64,000 nucleotides of DNA from Phytophthora hibernalis. Taxonomy: Eukaryota; Oomycota; Peronosporomycetes; Peronosporales; Peronosporaceae. This document shows positions 11,737-24,244 of the stretch, in pieces (positions within the stretch are counted from its first letter, which is position 1; each line of letters opens with the position of its first letter). The stretch lies in the NCBI GenBank assembly GCA_012656075.1, contig JAAKBF010000124.1, positions 186,001 to 250,000 on the forward strand, given 5' to 3'. The notes under the pieces are model-generated. The model was not told the origin of the DNA. It was given only the letters and a program-made list of their open reading frames with translations, and did not search any database. Made by a program: the position numbers and the translations under genes.

Positions 11737-12647
11737 GTCAAACGCATCGTCGATCATGAAACTGAAACGTTTATACTTGGAGGGGTTGGTTCCATGCATG
11801 GAGTCGAGCATGACTACTTCCAGAAATGCCTCGAAAAATCGCCCTATTTGCCGCGTCTGCATCGTAATTGGCTGGGTAGGCTTCGTCTCGTCCACGAAAA
11901 TTGAAGCATTGTCGCCTCGAAAAGAATAGAATTTCCTCAGCATAGCCTCCAATCTGTCTTCCACCGTACTCATCGCCCCGACGCTTAGCGTTAAGGCCAT
12001 ACACCAAATTCTGCACAACCCGCAATTTCACGCGCTTACCTGCTCATTTACAATAGCATGGAATTAGACTTGCATAATTACCCCCAGCATGATACCATCC
12101 ACATAATTAATTACCTGTCGTATGTTGTAGGTACTTGATGATCTTCTTGGGGTTCGAACACGCTTTGACGAGTTCGTCGACAAACTCGAGCACATTACGA
12201 TCCGTGACATGCCTAATTACAGGTTAGTTTTCGTAGATAGAGCCCCAAAGTGGTTGGTTGTGCGTCCGAACTTGCGTACAGACACATATCCTCCGCGAGT
12301 TGGTCTCCGTGCAACGGCATGCCGTGGCGGAGAGATTCACACCACAGCGCGTGCTGCTGTTTCGAAAGGGGTTCTATTTCCAGTCCCGGAGGATACTTCG
12401 CCCACCCATGCGTGTATAACAACTTTTTGTAGTAATCCCCAAAAGATTCAGGAAAAAGTTCGCAGTTTCTCCACTTCTTTTTGCTAATCTTGTCTTTCCG
12501 CGCTGTGACCTTCGTACATGAACGGATATGATACAGCTGTGACGTACGAGCTTCATAAGCTCTCAGACTCGCAAAAACAACACCCACGTAACATGCCACT
12601 CCGTGAAATGTGTCGCTTTTCATGAACCCCAACATCGTCGCCATCAA
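11737..12647 (-). pseudogene. MULE/ZSWIM transposase, N-terminal half
   Basis: Minus-strand frames from 12647 encode the N-terminal region of an oomycete ZSWIM-type MULE transposase: ESFGDYYKKLLYTHGWAKYP near 12440, then, after breaks, EAFLEVVMLDSMHGTN and YKRFSFMIDDAF at about 11800-11740. The latter is the beginning of the DDE core with its first Asp. Homology stops abruptly at about 11737. The next expected residues, GQYVQHALVENE, occur instead at 14951 on the plus strand. The two halves therefore look like one gene separated by an inversion (see findings). Several frame changes also occur inside this half. Confidence 0.7.
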
Positions 12648-12649
12648 AA

Positions 12650-13096
12650 GAATTTTTTAATTTGTTTTTACAAGGTCAGTGACCAGTTTCATAGTACCAA
12701 TAAATGTTGTGTTTCTCTTGGTTTCGACCAATAAGACAACGATTACAACAACACTGCAGTTGGATTGGTGAAAAGGGGGACCCTTTCTTCACCTGTCATT
12801 TTGTATTATAATCTCTAGTGATTTTGGCGGGCGACGGTAGAATATAGGATAGATTTTGCGAAAGGTGAAGGGAGACAATTGATTGGCAGATATTATGCCT
12901 TTATTGCTGATGATTCGGAGATAAACTTATATAATTTGAATATAATTTTATTAATATCTACCAATTGTTTAAGTCATTTCCAGTGTATTACTTGTTTACC
13001 GTTTGCACACCAGGCTGACGCAATTATAATAGTGACATTAGATAGGCGTTGGTAAAAATATTTTAACGTAAGAAGTCGGCGTTCGACCTTATGTAG
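12650..13096. other. AT-rich non-coding stretch
   Basis: No gene recognised. This is probably the 5' flank of the MULE half plus unique sequence before the Copia LTR. Confidence 0.4.
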
Positions 13097-13432
13097 TGTT
13101 GGAATGCTTGTGTGTGTTGGAAGGCAAAATCCGAAGTGAGTGATTCATTTACCGGGATAGTCCAGAAAAGAGGTTGCCCTGTTTCTCCCTCACTTTGGTT
13201 TGCTACAGATCAAAAGTTATGGTCTTGAGAAAACAGTCATTGTACCCGAAGCAAATCCTGGTACTTGAAGCGAATTCACAAATCAAGATCCAATACCGGA
13301 TCCCATCCGCCAATCATATCCCAAACAGCGTGCCACTGAGCCAATCACTTATAAGGCTGCGAGCCTCTTGATGTACCTTGCACTCCTAACACGTGCCGGC
13401 CATAGACGAGTAAACGCCGCGCCTGGTCAACA
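13097..13432 (-). mobile_element. Copia 3' LTR
   Basis: On the minus strand this 336-bp segment starts TGTTGACC and ends CCAACA, the TG...CA form of an LTR. It lies immediately after the Copia pol stop, separated by a purine tract (gtgagtgggag) acting as the polypurine tract. It matches the plus-strand LTR at 7933-8300 in inverted orientation. Confidence 0.8.
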
Positions 13433-13439
13433 CTCCCAC

Positions 13440-14850
13440 TCACTGCGAGTGAGCGGACGTCTTGGTATGAAGTCCGATAGCTGAAATCAGAAACTGAAGC
13501 TGCTTCGTTTCCAATGGCTGGGTCAGTAAATCGGCAAGCTTGTCCTCCGTAGACACGCAGTCCACTGCAATGATATCGCGATCCACGTTTTCACGAATGA
13601 AGTGGTGGCGGATGTCGATGTGTTTGGTGCAGGCGTTGTATCCAGCGTTACTCGTCAGCGCGATAGGACCTTGACTATATTCCCACACTTGAGTCGCTCC
13701 CACTTGCTCGTGCCCGAGGTGCATGGGTATAGCACACCCCACATCACTTCTTGAGTGCAAATGCTTAGTGCAATGTACTCCTCCTCCACCGTGCGTTGGT
13801 ACTTCGACTTCAAGACCACTGGGGCTTCGCTGAGCATCACCATCGTGCCCGACACTGATATGCGAACGTCGATGTTGGTGCCCGGTCCGCATCTGTGAAC
13901 GCCTCCACCAGAACAATGCTGGATCTTCCATCGTAGGATCCCGAGGTCGCGCGTCGTCTTTAAGTACCGCAGTACGCGGATCGCAGCTTTCCAGTGCTGC
14001 TGTCCTGGGTTCTCGAGGAACCGAGACAGCTGGTTCACGATGTACGAAACATCCGGGCGAATGCATGTCGTAACGTTGTGCAAGCATCCGATCGGCGATC
14101 CATACGGCTTGACCTGCATATACTCGCGACGGATGCACGTGGTTGGCGTTCCTTCGACAACTTCAATCCCGACTCAAACGGGTTCACGACTCCCTTGCAT
14201 CTTGATGATTGAAACGACTGACAAATTCGTCGATGTAGCGCGTCTGCTTGATCGAAAGCGTCCTAGTCAAGCGGTGTGATCTCCATCCCGAGGATAAATT
14301 TTGCCTTACCCAACTCCTTCATCTTGAATGAGTTCTTCGGTGCCGTCTTGACCTCCTCATTTTTCCTCTTTTTGGCTGCGATAATCACGTCGTTTTCATA
14401 GAGACAGACGTAGATATAGTTGTCTTAATTGCCCTTAACGTAGACCAACTGGGCTTCTCCACAACGTTTAAGCCAATCTTTATCAACACAACGTGAATCG
14501 TTGTGTGACATGCACTGCCACCTGTTTGAGGCTATAAATCGCTTTGTTCAGCTAGCACATGTAGTCCCTGGCGTTTGTGACAGTAGTTCCATGTCTACTT
14601 GTTCCTTGAGATTACTATTCAGGAAGGCTGTATCCGCTTCTAATTGCTCGATCATGTACGCCTCCGCCACCACCACTGACAGCACAACTCGAATGGAGTT
14701 CATGTTGGCGACGGGCGAGTACGTCTCGAAAAATCGACACCGTAATTCTGCTTGAATCCCTTTGCCACCAGCCGTGCTTTGTATCTGACGACACGTCCAT
14801 CCTCGTTTCGTTGCTTTGCAAACACCTATCGACACCCAATCGATCGATAG
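13440..14850 (-). pseudogene. Copia pol fragment (RT and RNase H)
   Basis: The 5' piece (14835-14548) reads a Copia reverse transcriptase N-terminal part, with FETYSPVANMNSIRVVLSVV and a following LEADTAFLNSNLKEQVDM. The 3' pieces (14138-13440) read the RT/RNase H end: SYIVNQLSRFLENPGQQHWK, an alternating-frame RNase H, then DIRHHFIRENVDRDI and DKLADLLTQPLETKQLQFL, the usual Copia terminus. The YVDD box region is missing or ruined between 14548 and 14140. The fragment is 5' truncated at about 14850 and lacks integrase and protease. Its 3' LTR follows directly. Confidence 0.85.
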
Positions 14851-14950
14851 TTGGGGTTTAATGGGTTGATTTGTGGTCTGTTGGCTATCATAAAAATGTG
14901 TTGGTTTGGTTGGTAAGTGCCGTTTCTAGTGTTGAATTTTATATCTGACA

Positions 14951-15970
14951 GGGCCAGTACGTTCAACATGCATTAGTCGAAAATGAAAATCACGCGTGTA
15001 TGAAGGACGCAATTGGAACTTTCAAAGAGAGTAATCCAACATGGGATCGGATCCGAGCTTTTATGATCGACGAGGACGTTGGAGAGATGACAATTTTAAA
15101 GTGGGAGTTTCCATTAGCACGAGTGCTGATCTGGAATTTCCATGTGAAAAAAATATCTGCATGCTAAGATGTCGAAACCTATATGGTGGATGTGGATCGC
15201 GTCAAAGACTCGGTAGCTCTGATGGTGAAGTCGCGCAGCAAAGACGAATACGAGTGCTGGCTTCGATACATGTACTATCTTCTGGACGGATTCGACGAGA
15301 CGAGTGCGATCCCTGAACCAAAGCACCCCTCCCCGACTGTTTTGTTCACAACTAGCACTCCTGTAAAGACATGCGGACTGTGTACGAACGAGGACATGTT
15401 TCACATCTTGGAAATCGTACCAACAATCGGTACGTATGTTATGAAGCGTGATTCTTATTTTGTCATTCTAAATTAAATTGTTGGGGCTTGATGTTAGTCA
15501 TGATTCTGCATGGGGAGCATTGAAGGACATCTTGAAGCCGGAAATGGAGCTTGACGAATGCATGGAAACGCTACACCTTCTTCGGTCTACGGTAGAGTTG
15601 GAATATACACCTCGCTTTAATGCTCTAGGGTCGGGTAACTACCACGGCGCAGCCGAAATTGTTCTTCGACTGGCGGTACTAGTGATCTCGCATGCGTTTG
15701 AGCTGGATCGTAATGAATACGACCTCTTCAAGAGTGGGTCGCTTCCGTATGAAGGAAATTGGCTACAAGAGAACACGTTTGTCTGTGATCGCACACGACG
15801 AACGGATAATACATTTTAAATGTTTCGGTAATTTTTGCGATTTAATATGGTTTCTTTCATGATTTTTAACGCTTACAAACTTCGATTCACATTTATGTAG
15901 GCGTAGATGTGTTCTTATTTTTCATGCGCACTATGTTGCTTCCGTGCCACCACAACATAGTAGTACGAGC
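14951..15970 (+). pseudogene. MULE/ZSWIM transposase, C-terminal half
   Basis: From 14951 the plus strand reads GQYVQHALVENENHA, then KESNPTWDRIRAFMIDEDVG with the second catalytic Asp and LIWNFHVKKI with the conserved His, the MULE core of oomycete ZSWIM proteins. Later frames at 15183-15819 continue with helical regions typical of the family (SRSKDEYECWLRYMYYLLDG; SGNYHGAAEIVLRLAVLVIS). At 15915-15960 MRTMLLPCHHN is a SWIM-like C-x-H end. Stops and frame changes occur near 15175, 15476 and 15820. The missing N-terminal half is on the other strand at 11737-12647. Confidence 0.75.
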
Positions 15971-18320
15971 ATCCACAAACAAGAAGAAAATTATTTATGT
16001 CCGCTGCATTAATACTCGTTGGCTGCTACAATCCCAAGAAAATCGTCCGGAGGTGGACTGGAACGATGGTGAGGTTTCATGCGCATCTTTTCGAGTGCAA
16101 GACTCGCATATGCACTCTGTGTGGCATGTCGTGCTGAACGGATCCACGAAATGGAAGACGGGTATGGATATTGCTGCGGGTATTGTAGAGGCTTTGAGTT
16201 CCCAAGGAAGTCGGACTTTCGTCAAGATGGCAGAAGCTTTGCGTGAATTTAGGGAATGTGTGAGGCAAGGTGTGGTTCCAATGATTAGTGAACAGACTCC
16301 GTCTTCTTCGCGGGCAGCCGAGCGAGCAGTGGAGGTGGTGTCAGAACTGGGGCGCCGTCAGTGCCCAAGTCCATTGGCCGACAATGTTGACACCGATGTT
16401 GTTCTGACCGATGAGTCGACTCTGCCCCGAACACTGTGGGGGACACAAACAGCAGAAAGCAGTTATGATGACAAATGCGTCGGGTATGATAATGGTTACG
16501 ATCGTGTCGAAGATACTGCCCAAAAACACGACGACGAAATGCAGGAACGTGACGCTGGAAACACAAAAAGATAGCGTCAAAGATCGTGTTGGTGAGGAAG
16601 GCGACGGTGCGGGTGATATTAGATCAGACATCCGAAGCTTAATTTCTGAAATCGACCGAATCATTAACCGCTCGCGCGAGATGATATCTTCCGAGAATAG
16701 CAGAACAAAATTCATGTCAAAACAAATAAGACGTACAATCTTGTCACGAAGGTTGCTGTGAATCGCAAACAACCCTCTGGTAACGTCGCCACAGAAAACC
16801 AGAGGTACAACCTAGCGATGAAGACAGTGAAGGACATCTCCATGAAGACTACTACATCGACGAAAACGTTTTTGGTGAAAGCGGTCAAACCTTCAAATCC
16901 AGCACCTTTGGCCGGGTTGGACACGTACAGCGACGGCAGGAGGCGAGAGTCATCAATCCGGGATCTGACTCCAACCCGTCTGGGTCTGACGCCACCAGTC
17001 GGTATTTGACACCAACCAGTTGGTGAACACGAACATCCAATCGGGAAATAAACCTGCTAAACTAGTATTTCGCAAGCATAGAACAAAACGCAGGGCGAAC
17101 AGCGAGTACGAGCGTACCGGAGAAAGTGATAATACCTTAGATATTACAGGTAAGTTTTTCGTCAGTACGGCCGTCGAAAACAAGGGGAGGCCCAAAATTC
17201 GTCGTAAACCAGCGCGTGAGGCAAAACCAAACTTGGCATGGAAGACTCTCCGCAGAAACAAATGCGCTCGTTCAAGGGACGCTGGTACCTGTGAAAGATC
17301 TGACACTCGTCCGCAAAACGATCGAGCGCTGTTTCAAAGTTGCAGACGCGTTGCCCGTTCTCAACAGCATCGAACAGGGCAATGCTTCGTCCTGGAAGTC
17401 AACGACCATCGTGCTTCTCGCGAAGAAGCAGAAGGTTCATCGGAAGGAGACAATCGTGTTCCCGAACAACTATGTTTCCAAGTGCATTGCTGGGATCTCT
17501 ACCCATTGAAAGTCGCTACGCAGCGATCACAATTCGGGTAAGTTAGCCACTTTTGCAGAGGAGGCCCTGATTACGATGCGCGAGTGGAATGACGAGTCTC
17601 CGAAGTTGATAGCTCTGAACAACTTTGCCGAGCTGATCTGAGTTTCAAGATTTACACAAATATCGCTTTCTAATCCGCTGAACAGCTGCTGTACCGTGGA
17701 CGAGCTTGCTTGCGCAAAGCGTTTGGAATCTGTGAGTTTGAACAACTCAATCAGTACTCGGTTTGGCCAGGTACTAGCCTTTTTCGGAGATAGGAGGGGT
17801 TGGTTGATTCGTGCTTGAAGCTGGTGATGAATCACCTGATAGACCAAGATGTAGACGCTCAAGGACCCAGTCGCACCGGAGGCGTCAATTCACTGTATGC
17901 GAGCGTGTACGACGACGCCATAAAGCACTAGATGATGGCAAACTCGCCGTTTCAAGGCGATAATCGGCTGATTCTCGTTCCTGTGTATCAAGAAGCTCAC
18001 TGAGCGGGAGTCATGTTTGACTACGAGAATGGAAAAGCGGTGATGTTTGATCCCATGCAAAAGATGGCTAACTACAAGCTGCAAGACGCTGGACAAATAT
18101 TTCGCGGAGTATGTATTGGTCCTGGGCCGATTCAGCACGTAAAGAGGACACACACATCTGCGGCCATCTAACGTTCTTTATCTTTGAGTGCATGGAACGA
18201 GTCATCCCGCTTTCACGCGTGTCCAAGGAGCGAGTCGCATACCTGCGCTTTCGCTACCTTTTCCTGAGTAGCAAGGGTGTATTTTGCAGAAGCCCAGAAG
18301 TAGTCACAACTGAAAACTAA
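15971..18320 (+). pseudogene. ZSWIM C-terminal tail with Ulp1-like C48 peptidase
   Basis: Continuing from the SWIM finger, the plus strand carries a long hydrophilic tail (16000-17500) ending in Lys/Arg-rich segments. A region resembling the Ulp1/SUMO-protease (C48) fold follows. At about 17940-18060 the frame reads DNRLILVPVYQEAH then a stop where the conserved Trp of the His-Trp pair is expected, then GVMFDYENGKAVMFDPMQ with the catalytic Asp position. Downstream, to 18320, are helical segments, but no clear catalytic Cys box. C48 peptidases cleave ubiquitin-like modifiers. In plants, Ulp1-like domains are carried by some MULEs. This copy has many stops. Peptidase assignment is from a few residues only. 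Confidence 0.5.
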
Positions 18321-18329
18321 CTGCATTAA

Positions 18330-20490
18330 ATACATGACGCACGCTTTGCATTGACCTGTTAGTTCCTACATTCGTCCCGATGTTTGTACCAAAGCAGTCC
18401 TGGGCGACGATCCATACACACCCCACCCGGACATCCTCAGCGAAAATCGCTACAAACCACCGAAACGTAGAGTTCAGGTCGTACTTAACCGGAAACAAAC
18501 GTACTTAGTATTTTTCGGACGTAATTAGCCGGATCAAATTTCCAGCCGTCCAACCAAACCCAAACTCGTTGGCACAGACGGTGATGGTTAGTGACACATT
18601 TAGTAATCGAATGGACTCTCTTTGCAATCTGTTTGGGGACCTTAGTACGAGCCTTCAAATTGGAGTATAAGGAGATCTTCAAGGCGCCCACCACGGTCCA
18701 CAGGACCTGCTGAGCCTCTCATTTCGAATCTTGCCCCCGACTCCAGAAGATGTTCTTCAAATGTGCGTGTGTGTATTGTTGGTTATGACACCTGTGATTC
18801 GAATGGCTGATGTTTCTTATTCCATCTGCTGAATGTTGCGATATGGTGCCACGTACTCCCGAAGCAAACTTCACCTTGCAGTGACGACCACGTCTTCAGC
18901 GTTGAGGAAGCTTGGTTGAATGCAGGAGCTAAGCCGGAACGACGGACAGTTGTCAAGTAGATATATTTTTAAGACTGATGAAGGGGTGAGCGCAGCGGTA
19001 GATCTGAAACCACCGTGAGATCCCCACTAGATATAGCTATGCCAACTGCTATTGTCTTTTATCGGACGTCGCAGCTGTTCCCTTTCTTGATCGTGATCCG
19101 GCCTCGCCTTCGAGTCATGGGTCTGGATGCTCGAACGGTACCCTGTTCTTACGATTCGGCGCAGCGATGTCAGTGACTGCAGGCCACGCTTCGCCTACGT
19201 CCATACCACCAACTCCGCAGCCTGTTCCCGCTTCATTCAAGCAGTAGAAACCCTACCCGTGAGGGCTACCTGCAGCCCCAGTTCGCCCGATTTGAGGTAA
19301 GTCGATCACACCATCCCCTTCAGTACCTAAACTCATCATTTCAAGTCTGAACGCCACCCCTCCCTCCACGCGCTGCGCCTCCGTGGAATCCGATGGCCAC
19401 GACGCCACCGAGACAATCTAACTGCCGCGGTAGCGTCGTAAGATGAGGGCAGCCTCCCTGACGTGATGTCTCCACTGCCGTGTACGCGGTCGGGTCGTAA
19501 TGATGGATTTTTGGAAAATCCTATATCACCTGACGTTTGTATGGCCCTGTGGACATTCAGTAAATTTAGAATAAATTCAATATCATATTTCCATACCAAA
19601 AAACTGCAATTGCTCTGCTTCCTCTGCGAGCACCCAACACTAAATAACCTTTCAAATCGTATGTTTCTTGAGTTAAATAAACGATACATAGAAGGCTTTC
19701 ACATAAATATACTCGCATTCTCTAAATATATCAGGTGTTCGCTCAGGAAGCAGATTACTGTACCGCAATTATTTTTCCGAGCCCTACCGAATTCCTTGAT
19801 GAGTTGGCCCACCGTGGTTCATTGCGGAAGGGGCCCAACTCATCGATGAAAGCCTTTCGAAGCTCGAAAAGTTGTCGCCACTGTATGTTCGCAAAGACCG
19901 TACCAGTATGTAAATTCATTTGTTTTACAAAATCCGTCTTGAACTTCGTATGCCGAGTAGTTTACATGTATTAATACATGTAGTTGGAGGAGTGGGGTGA
20001 ATTCAATCGTGGCCCACTATCCAAAACATGTCCAGCATCTTGTCGTCAACGCATGGTAGCTTTACACTGGAATATATGGAATGAGATTCCCCTTGTGTCT
20101 TGTTGCCAAAAATGTTCCATAACGATTACTATCCCGTACCGTAAATCATGGCGATCATACAAGGCCGTACAAGTAGAAACCAAGTCAAATCGTACAAAGT
20201 ATGTTTGAGGCTGTAAAAACTAATTGATCATTTCACATACAAAATCTTCGTCGTATTGGCAAAGAAAAGACACACTGGTGGAGTTTTTACGAAAATGTTG
20301 CATGATTGAAATGTTGCATGTTCCCGTGCCTTGCATGATCGCCGTAATTTACGGAATCCGTTTATAATAGAGAATTTCCAGCATCGGTGGAGATTCTCCA
20401 CCAAACACGACTTCGATTGCTAATTAATGCTGGGATTTGCAACCCGGTGTTACTCATTCTAATAGTAACCACACCGGTTTAGTAAAACCA
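18330..20490. other. Non-coding, nothing recognised
   Basis: Two kilobases with short frames only. A minus-strand frame at 18485-18694 has a slight transposase look but no diagnostic motif. No LTR or TIR pair was seen. Confidence 0.4.
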
Positions 20491-20492
20491 CA

Positions 20493-20536
20493 ATAAAAAT
20501 GCCAACAAATATGAGCTTTGATCTTCGCAGACCGCT
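20493..20536 (+). repeat. Dispersed repeat copy A
   Basis: Contains atgagctttgatcttcgcag followed by a ccgct block, shared with 23919-23960. Flanking sequence is only weakly similar, so this may be a conserved core of an old element. Confidence 0.6.
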
Positions 20537-21489
20537 GACGAAATGATGTTACTTTTTTAAAGGGGTTCAAATATATATGATTCATTCCAATAGTATCCAC
20601 ACCGATTGATTATACCCTTTCGTGGTCAAACAAAAACGCGGCAAAATGCCGCGTTTTTTACAAGAGTGTAACTACGTAAAAATCAGCAAAACGCTTCGTT
20701 TTTACGATTTAAGTACGATTTCGGCGGGGCACTTGGAACATAAACTACACAATCAAATCCAAATGGATGATTTGACGTCGCCCTATCCCAGTCCTAAACG
20801 GCAGCGAATTGCATCGTTGTAAATGACTTAAGTTTGTATACCATAGTATACGCAAGTGGATCACGAAAGGGTTAATAGTAAAACGACCGAATAATATTAA
20901 TTCTTGTTGTTCAGGTACTGAACGCCTGTAGCACATCATAACTACTGAATTCGTGTTGCGTGTCATGGAATATCTGTTGCGAACCTAAGACAAAAGAAAT
21001 TCAATACTGATTAGTAGCAATAGGTTATTCAGATCTACGAATGTAGCCGTCCAAATTTAGATTCCTTCGTGGGGTCACAGATGAACACCAGCAACCTGCT
21101 GGGGCACTCTGCCGTCAAGAATAATTTTGTCTCCGTCGTTGACCTCAAACTCTTGCATTACTGGCCACTTCATAGGTGTCCCAGGCCACTTCGTAAAAAT
21201 GCCAATAAGCCGGTCAATGTCGTACGCGTCTGGACAAACGTCTCGCTACAGACTCCCTGTTATTGCCCGAGGTCGCAAACGTTGACCACGCATAGGAATT
21301 GAAGTCATGGCTCGATCATTATTGATTTCCCCTGAAGATGCAGCGCAGCGATGACATGCGAGCAAATCCAACCTGAGTGTTTTAAACTCTTACATCTATA
21401 GCTCAACGCGCTTCGAACTGACCGGATCTACATAAATACAGAACATGCTCTGTTTCAATTGAGAGTAATATAATTAGACGCGTATTATC

Positions 21490-23431
21490 ATTTTGATTGA
21501 TGTGGAAGCTCGTCCATTTCCCGTAGGGCCATATCATTCAGAACGAGTTGATGAAGCGACCAAAAGGCGAATTGAACATCCTGTATCGGTTCATCATCTT
21601 CAAGCCAGCCTCGTAAAGACTTCTGGAATCTACCACACCGCCGTAAAATGGATGCACAAATCGACAAACGAAAACTGACCGCGATAAATCTGTCGGGTCC
21701 TACCTTTCGGTCCTGTCGACGGATACAAGTGAGCCAGCAAGGTTCTGGGGTTGTACCATAGCCTTTGGACTGTTAAAACAAATTCGATCAGGCGTGCGAA
21801 TGCTCTCAGCGACATACCTTCAGCATAATGAGCATGGGGACCAGCCGATAAGTTCGTGGTATCGTACAATAACACTCGGGGAACACCGCGTTTAAAATGA
21901 AGATTGAGGGTGCCTTTTCATAGTCTGTAACAATTACCTTTACGACTTGGGGGTGGCTCTCAATGGGTTGCTGGGTTGGTAAAAATCCCGGAATTGACGA
22001 ACTTCCAACACTACATCGCTCCCATCGAGGAGTCAAATACCCGATATTAGCCATTTCGCAATATCCCCTTCGACCTCTGACGTCCATGCAGTAACGAATC
22101 GTTTAACCAGAGCCCGACATTGACGGAGCGAGCGTGATGCATGCAATAAGCGCAGATGTGGTTGGAAAAATTCCTTCACGAAATTTTTTCTGCTAGTTAG
22201 TTTTGTCTTTTTGCGTGCTTGCCTAAGCAAATGCTCCCACCACATGAGTACTTCTACGCTAGGCTATATACTCGCTAGCGCAGAAGCAATAGCATCTGAA
22301 TGGTCCATGCTAGCACTACACTCCGAGACATATACACCGTAAAAGGAGAGGCGTACTTGACAGATGTGTTAAACATCCTCTCGTACGCGTACGTGCACTC
22401 AGTTCTCACGAATATGTATAACCAAGGGCCAAACCGCTGCGCAAATTCAGAGCTTGACGTCTCAACTGAAATTCCTTCACAATTGACCAGTGTCCAGCCT
22501 CCAGTGCAAGCGATAAGTACCATCCGTCGACATCATTAAGTCTGGGTCTTGATACTGAACTACTTGATCAACATTCCTAAAAGTGTTCTTATGGTGACAA
22601 TGAGGCTCATCGATTCAATCACGTTGTCGCCATCAGTCGAGGTATACTCACATTCATCATCGCATTCATATCAGCCATATCTGATTCATCAACGCCGCAA
22701 AACTTCTCAGCATCTTGACGCATTTTCTGTGCCGCCAAATTCTGCAAAGTCATCAACTTGTTACTTTCTCAACCGCCACCAGCCTTCTTTTAGGTAGGCC
22801 TAGCGGTTTTCCATTGTTTTGACGATGGATACATGGACAAGCAACTGCGGTTCACGCATGTACTTAAACAACAGCATATTACGCACGCGACCTGCAGCCA
22901 TCCCTAGGTTCAGCAAAGTATCAATCTCCGGCTTCAGCACCAATGCAATACCGCGTTTAGGTAATAGAATTTTTGGACCGCAGCTTGCTACCTGCAGACG
23001 AATTTTTGTTCATCTGCTCGATGCGTCGCCAGTTTGAGTCGATGACGGCAGCCAACGTGGGAACGACACTGATATATCTTCCCCAGGACAAATGGGGACA
23101 AGTACCTAGTCTGAAATGTGTAGACAAAGTTGTTGAACCAACGCAGTGCTTCTACTACTTGATCCTTCGAATTATAGAGCGCAATGCTGCTGTAGTAAGA
23201 TGTACACGTCGGAACAATCCCACTTGGCTTATAAACCTCTTCTGAATCACTGCCAAAGTCGAGTAAGCTCTTGCTGTCGTGACCGCCTACCGCATCCACT
23301 GCAACCACTGTTTTTGCGACGTTCTCTTCACTATGAGAAGGTTCGTTTGAGTTGGTTGCGTAAACTTCGATGTACCCGAGCACAACCATGGCATCGATGA
23401 CGTTGCTGGAGATGTCCGGTTCGGCTTCCAT
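21490..23431 (-). pseudogene. MULE-type transposase relic
   Basis: The minus strand from 23431 shows a degraded transposase in many frames. The N-terminal piece (23431-22988) ends with a Cys/His zinc-binding segment, FVLGKIYQCRSHVGCRHRLK and THRADEQKFVCR. At about 22450-22330 it reads RFGPWLYIFVRTECTYAYER, and at 22020-21960 it reads PTQQPIESH, the 'pTNNpIEs' segment near the end of MULE cores. The last readable piece is 21875-21630. The order matches a FLYWCH/WRKY-like finger followed by a MULE DDE core. More than eight stops or frame changes are present. Confidence 0.6.
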
Positions 23432-24244
23432 GGGTGCGATCCACCTGACCCACGTTTAGAGCCTATTAAGCTCTGCGAAGTGTGAAACCAACCGAGCTTT
23501 TGAAACTACTCGACGACGTTATCGTGTGAAGCATAGACCACCCACTGCACCCAATATGTATAGCAAAAAAGTTCTAATTTAGTCGACCTGTCAAGTTAAT
23601 GTGCACCACGGGGAGGTTCATATTAGGTAGAGCGGTCGAGTTAATGTGTACCGGTGGGATGTTCGTATTAAGTCGACCGGTCGGGTTGATGTACACCATT
23701 AAGTCGTGTTAATGTGCACCCGGCCATGGCATCTTGAATCAGAGTTCAAACACAGAGATATCTGTCGTCGACTTTCAGTACTGACTTTCTTTTGCGATAG
23801 ACATTCAAATCAAGGCAACAGGTTTTCTTAATCATGTAACAGAAATCCAGAAAAATGATCGACAACAGGCATTCAGTACCTATGCAACAGATATTAATTA
23901 GTACCCAAAACTCCCACAATAAAAATCCAAAAATATGAGCTTTGATCTTCGCAGGCCGCTAGCGATCCAATTTTACACTTTTTAATGAGGGTCACAGATA
24001 TAGGAGCTCAATACCGCTCATAGCAAACAAGGGTGCCGTAGCGTCAACTAAAACAACGATATCTCGTCAATATCGGGCAAGTCAGCCGCGGCATCGAGTG
24101 TCTATTTTGATATGTGTTCACACCATAGACCATAACACCGTTTATCGGACCTTCCGTTTTGACAGAAATTCCACGGGTATTCTCTATTAATAAAAGGAGC
24201 TCATGATTTTATTTATCTTTACTGATATTTAACTGCAAGGGTCT
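23432..24244. other. Non-coding spacer with repeats
   Basis: Around 23581-23720 a 'gtcgacc..tcgagttaatgtgcacc' type block is loosely repeated three or four times. The dispersed repeat at 23919-23960 is also here. No gene recognised. Confidence 0.45.
23919..23960 (+). repeat. Dispersed repeat copy B
   Basis: Second copy of the core atgagctttgatcttcgcag plus ccgct, matching 20493-20536 in the same orientation. Confidence 0.6.

Noticed and set aside
12213..12487. Plus-strand frames opposite the MULE N-terminal half
   Set aside because: The minus strand carries recognisable ZSWIM-type sequence, the plus frames none.
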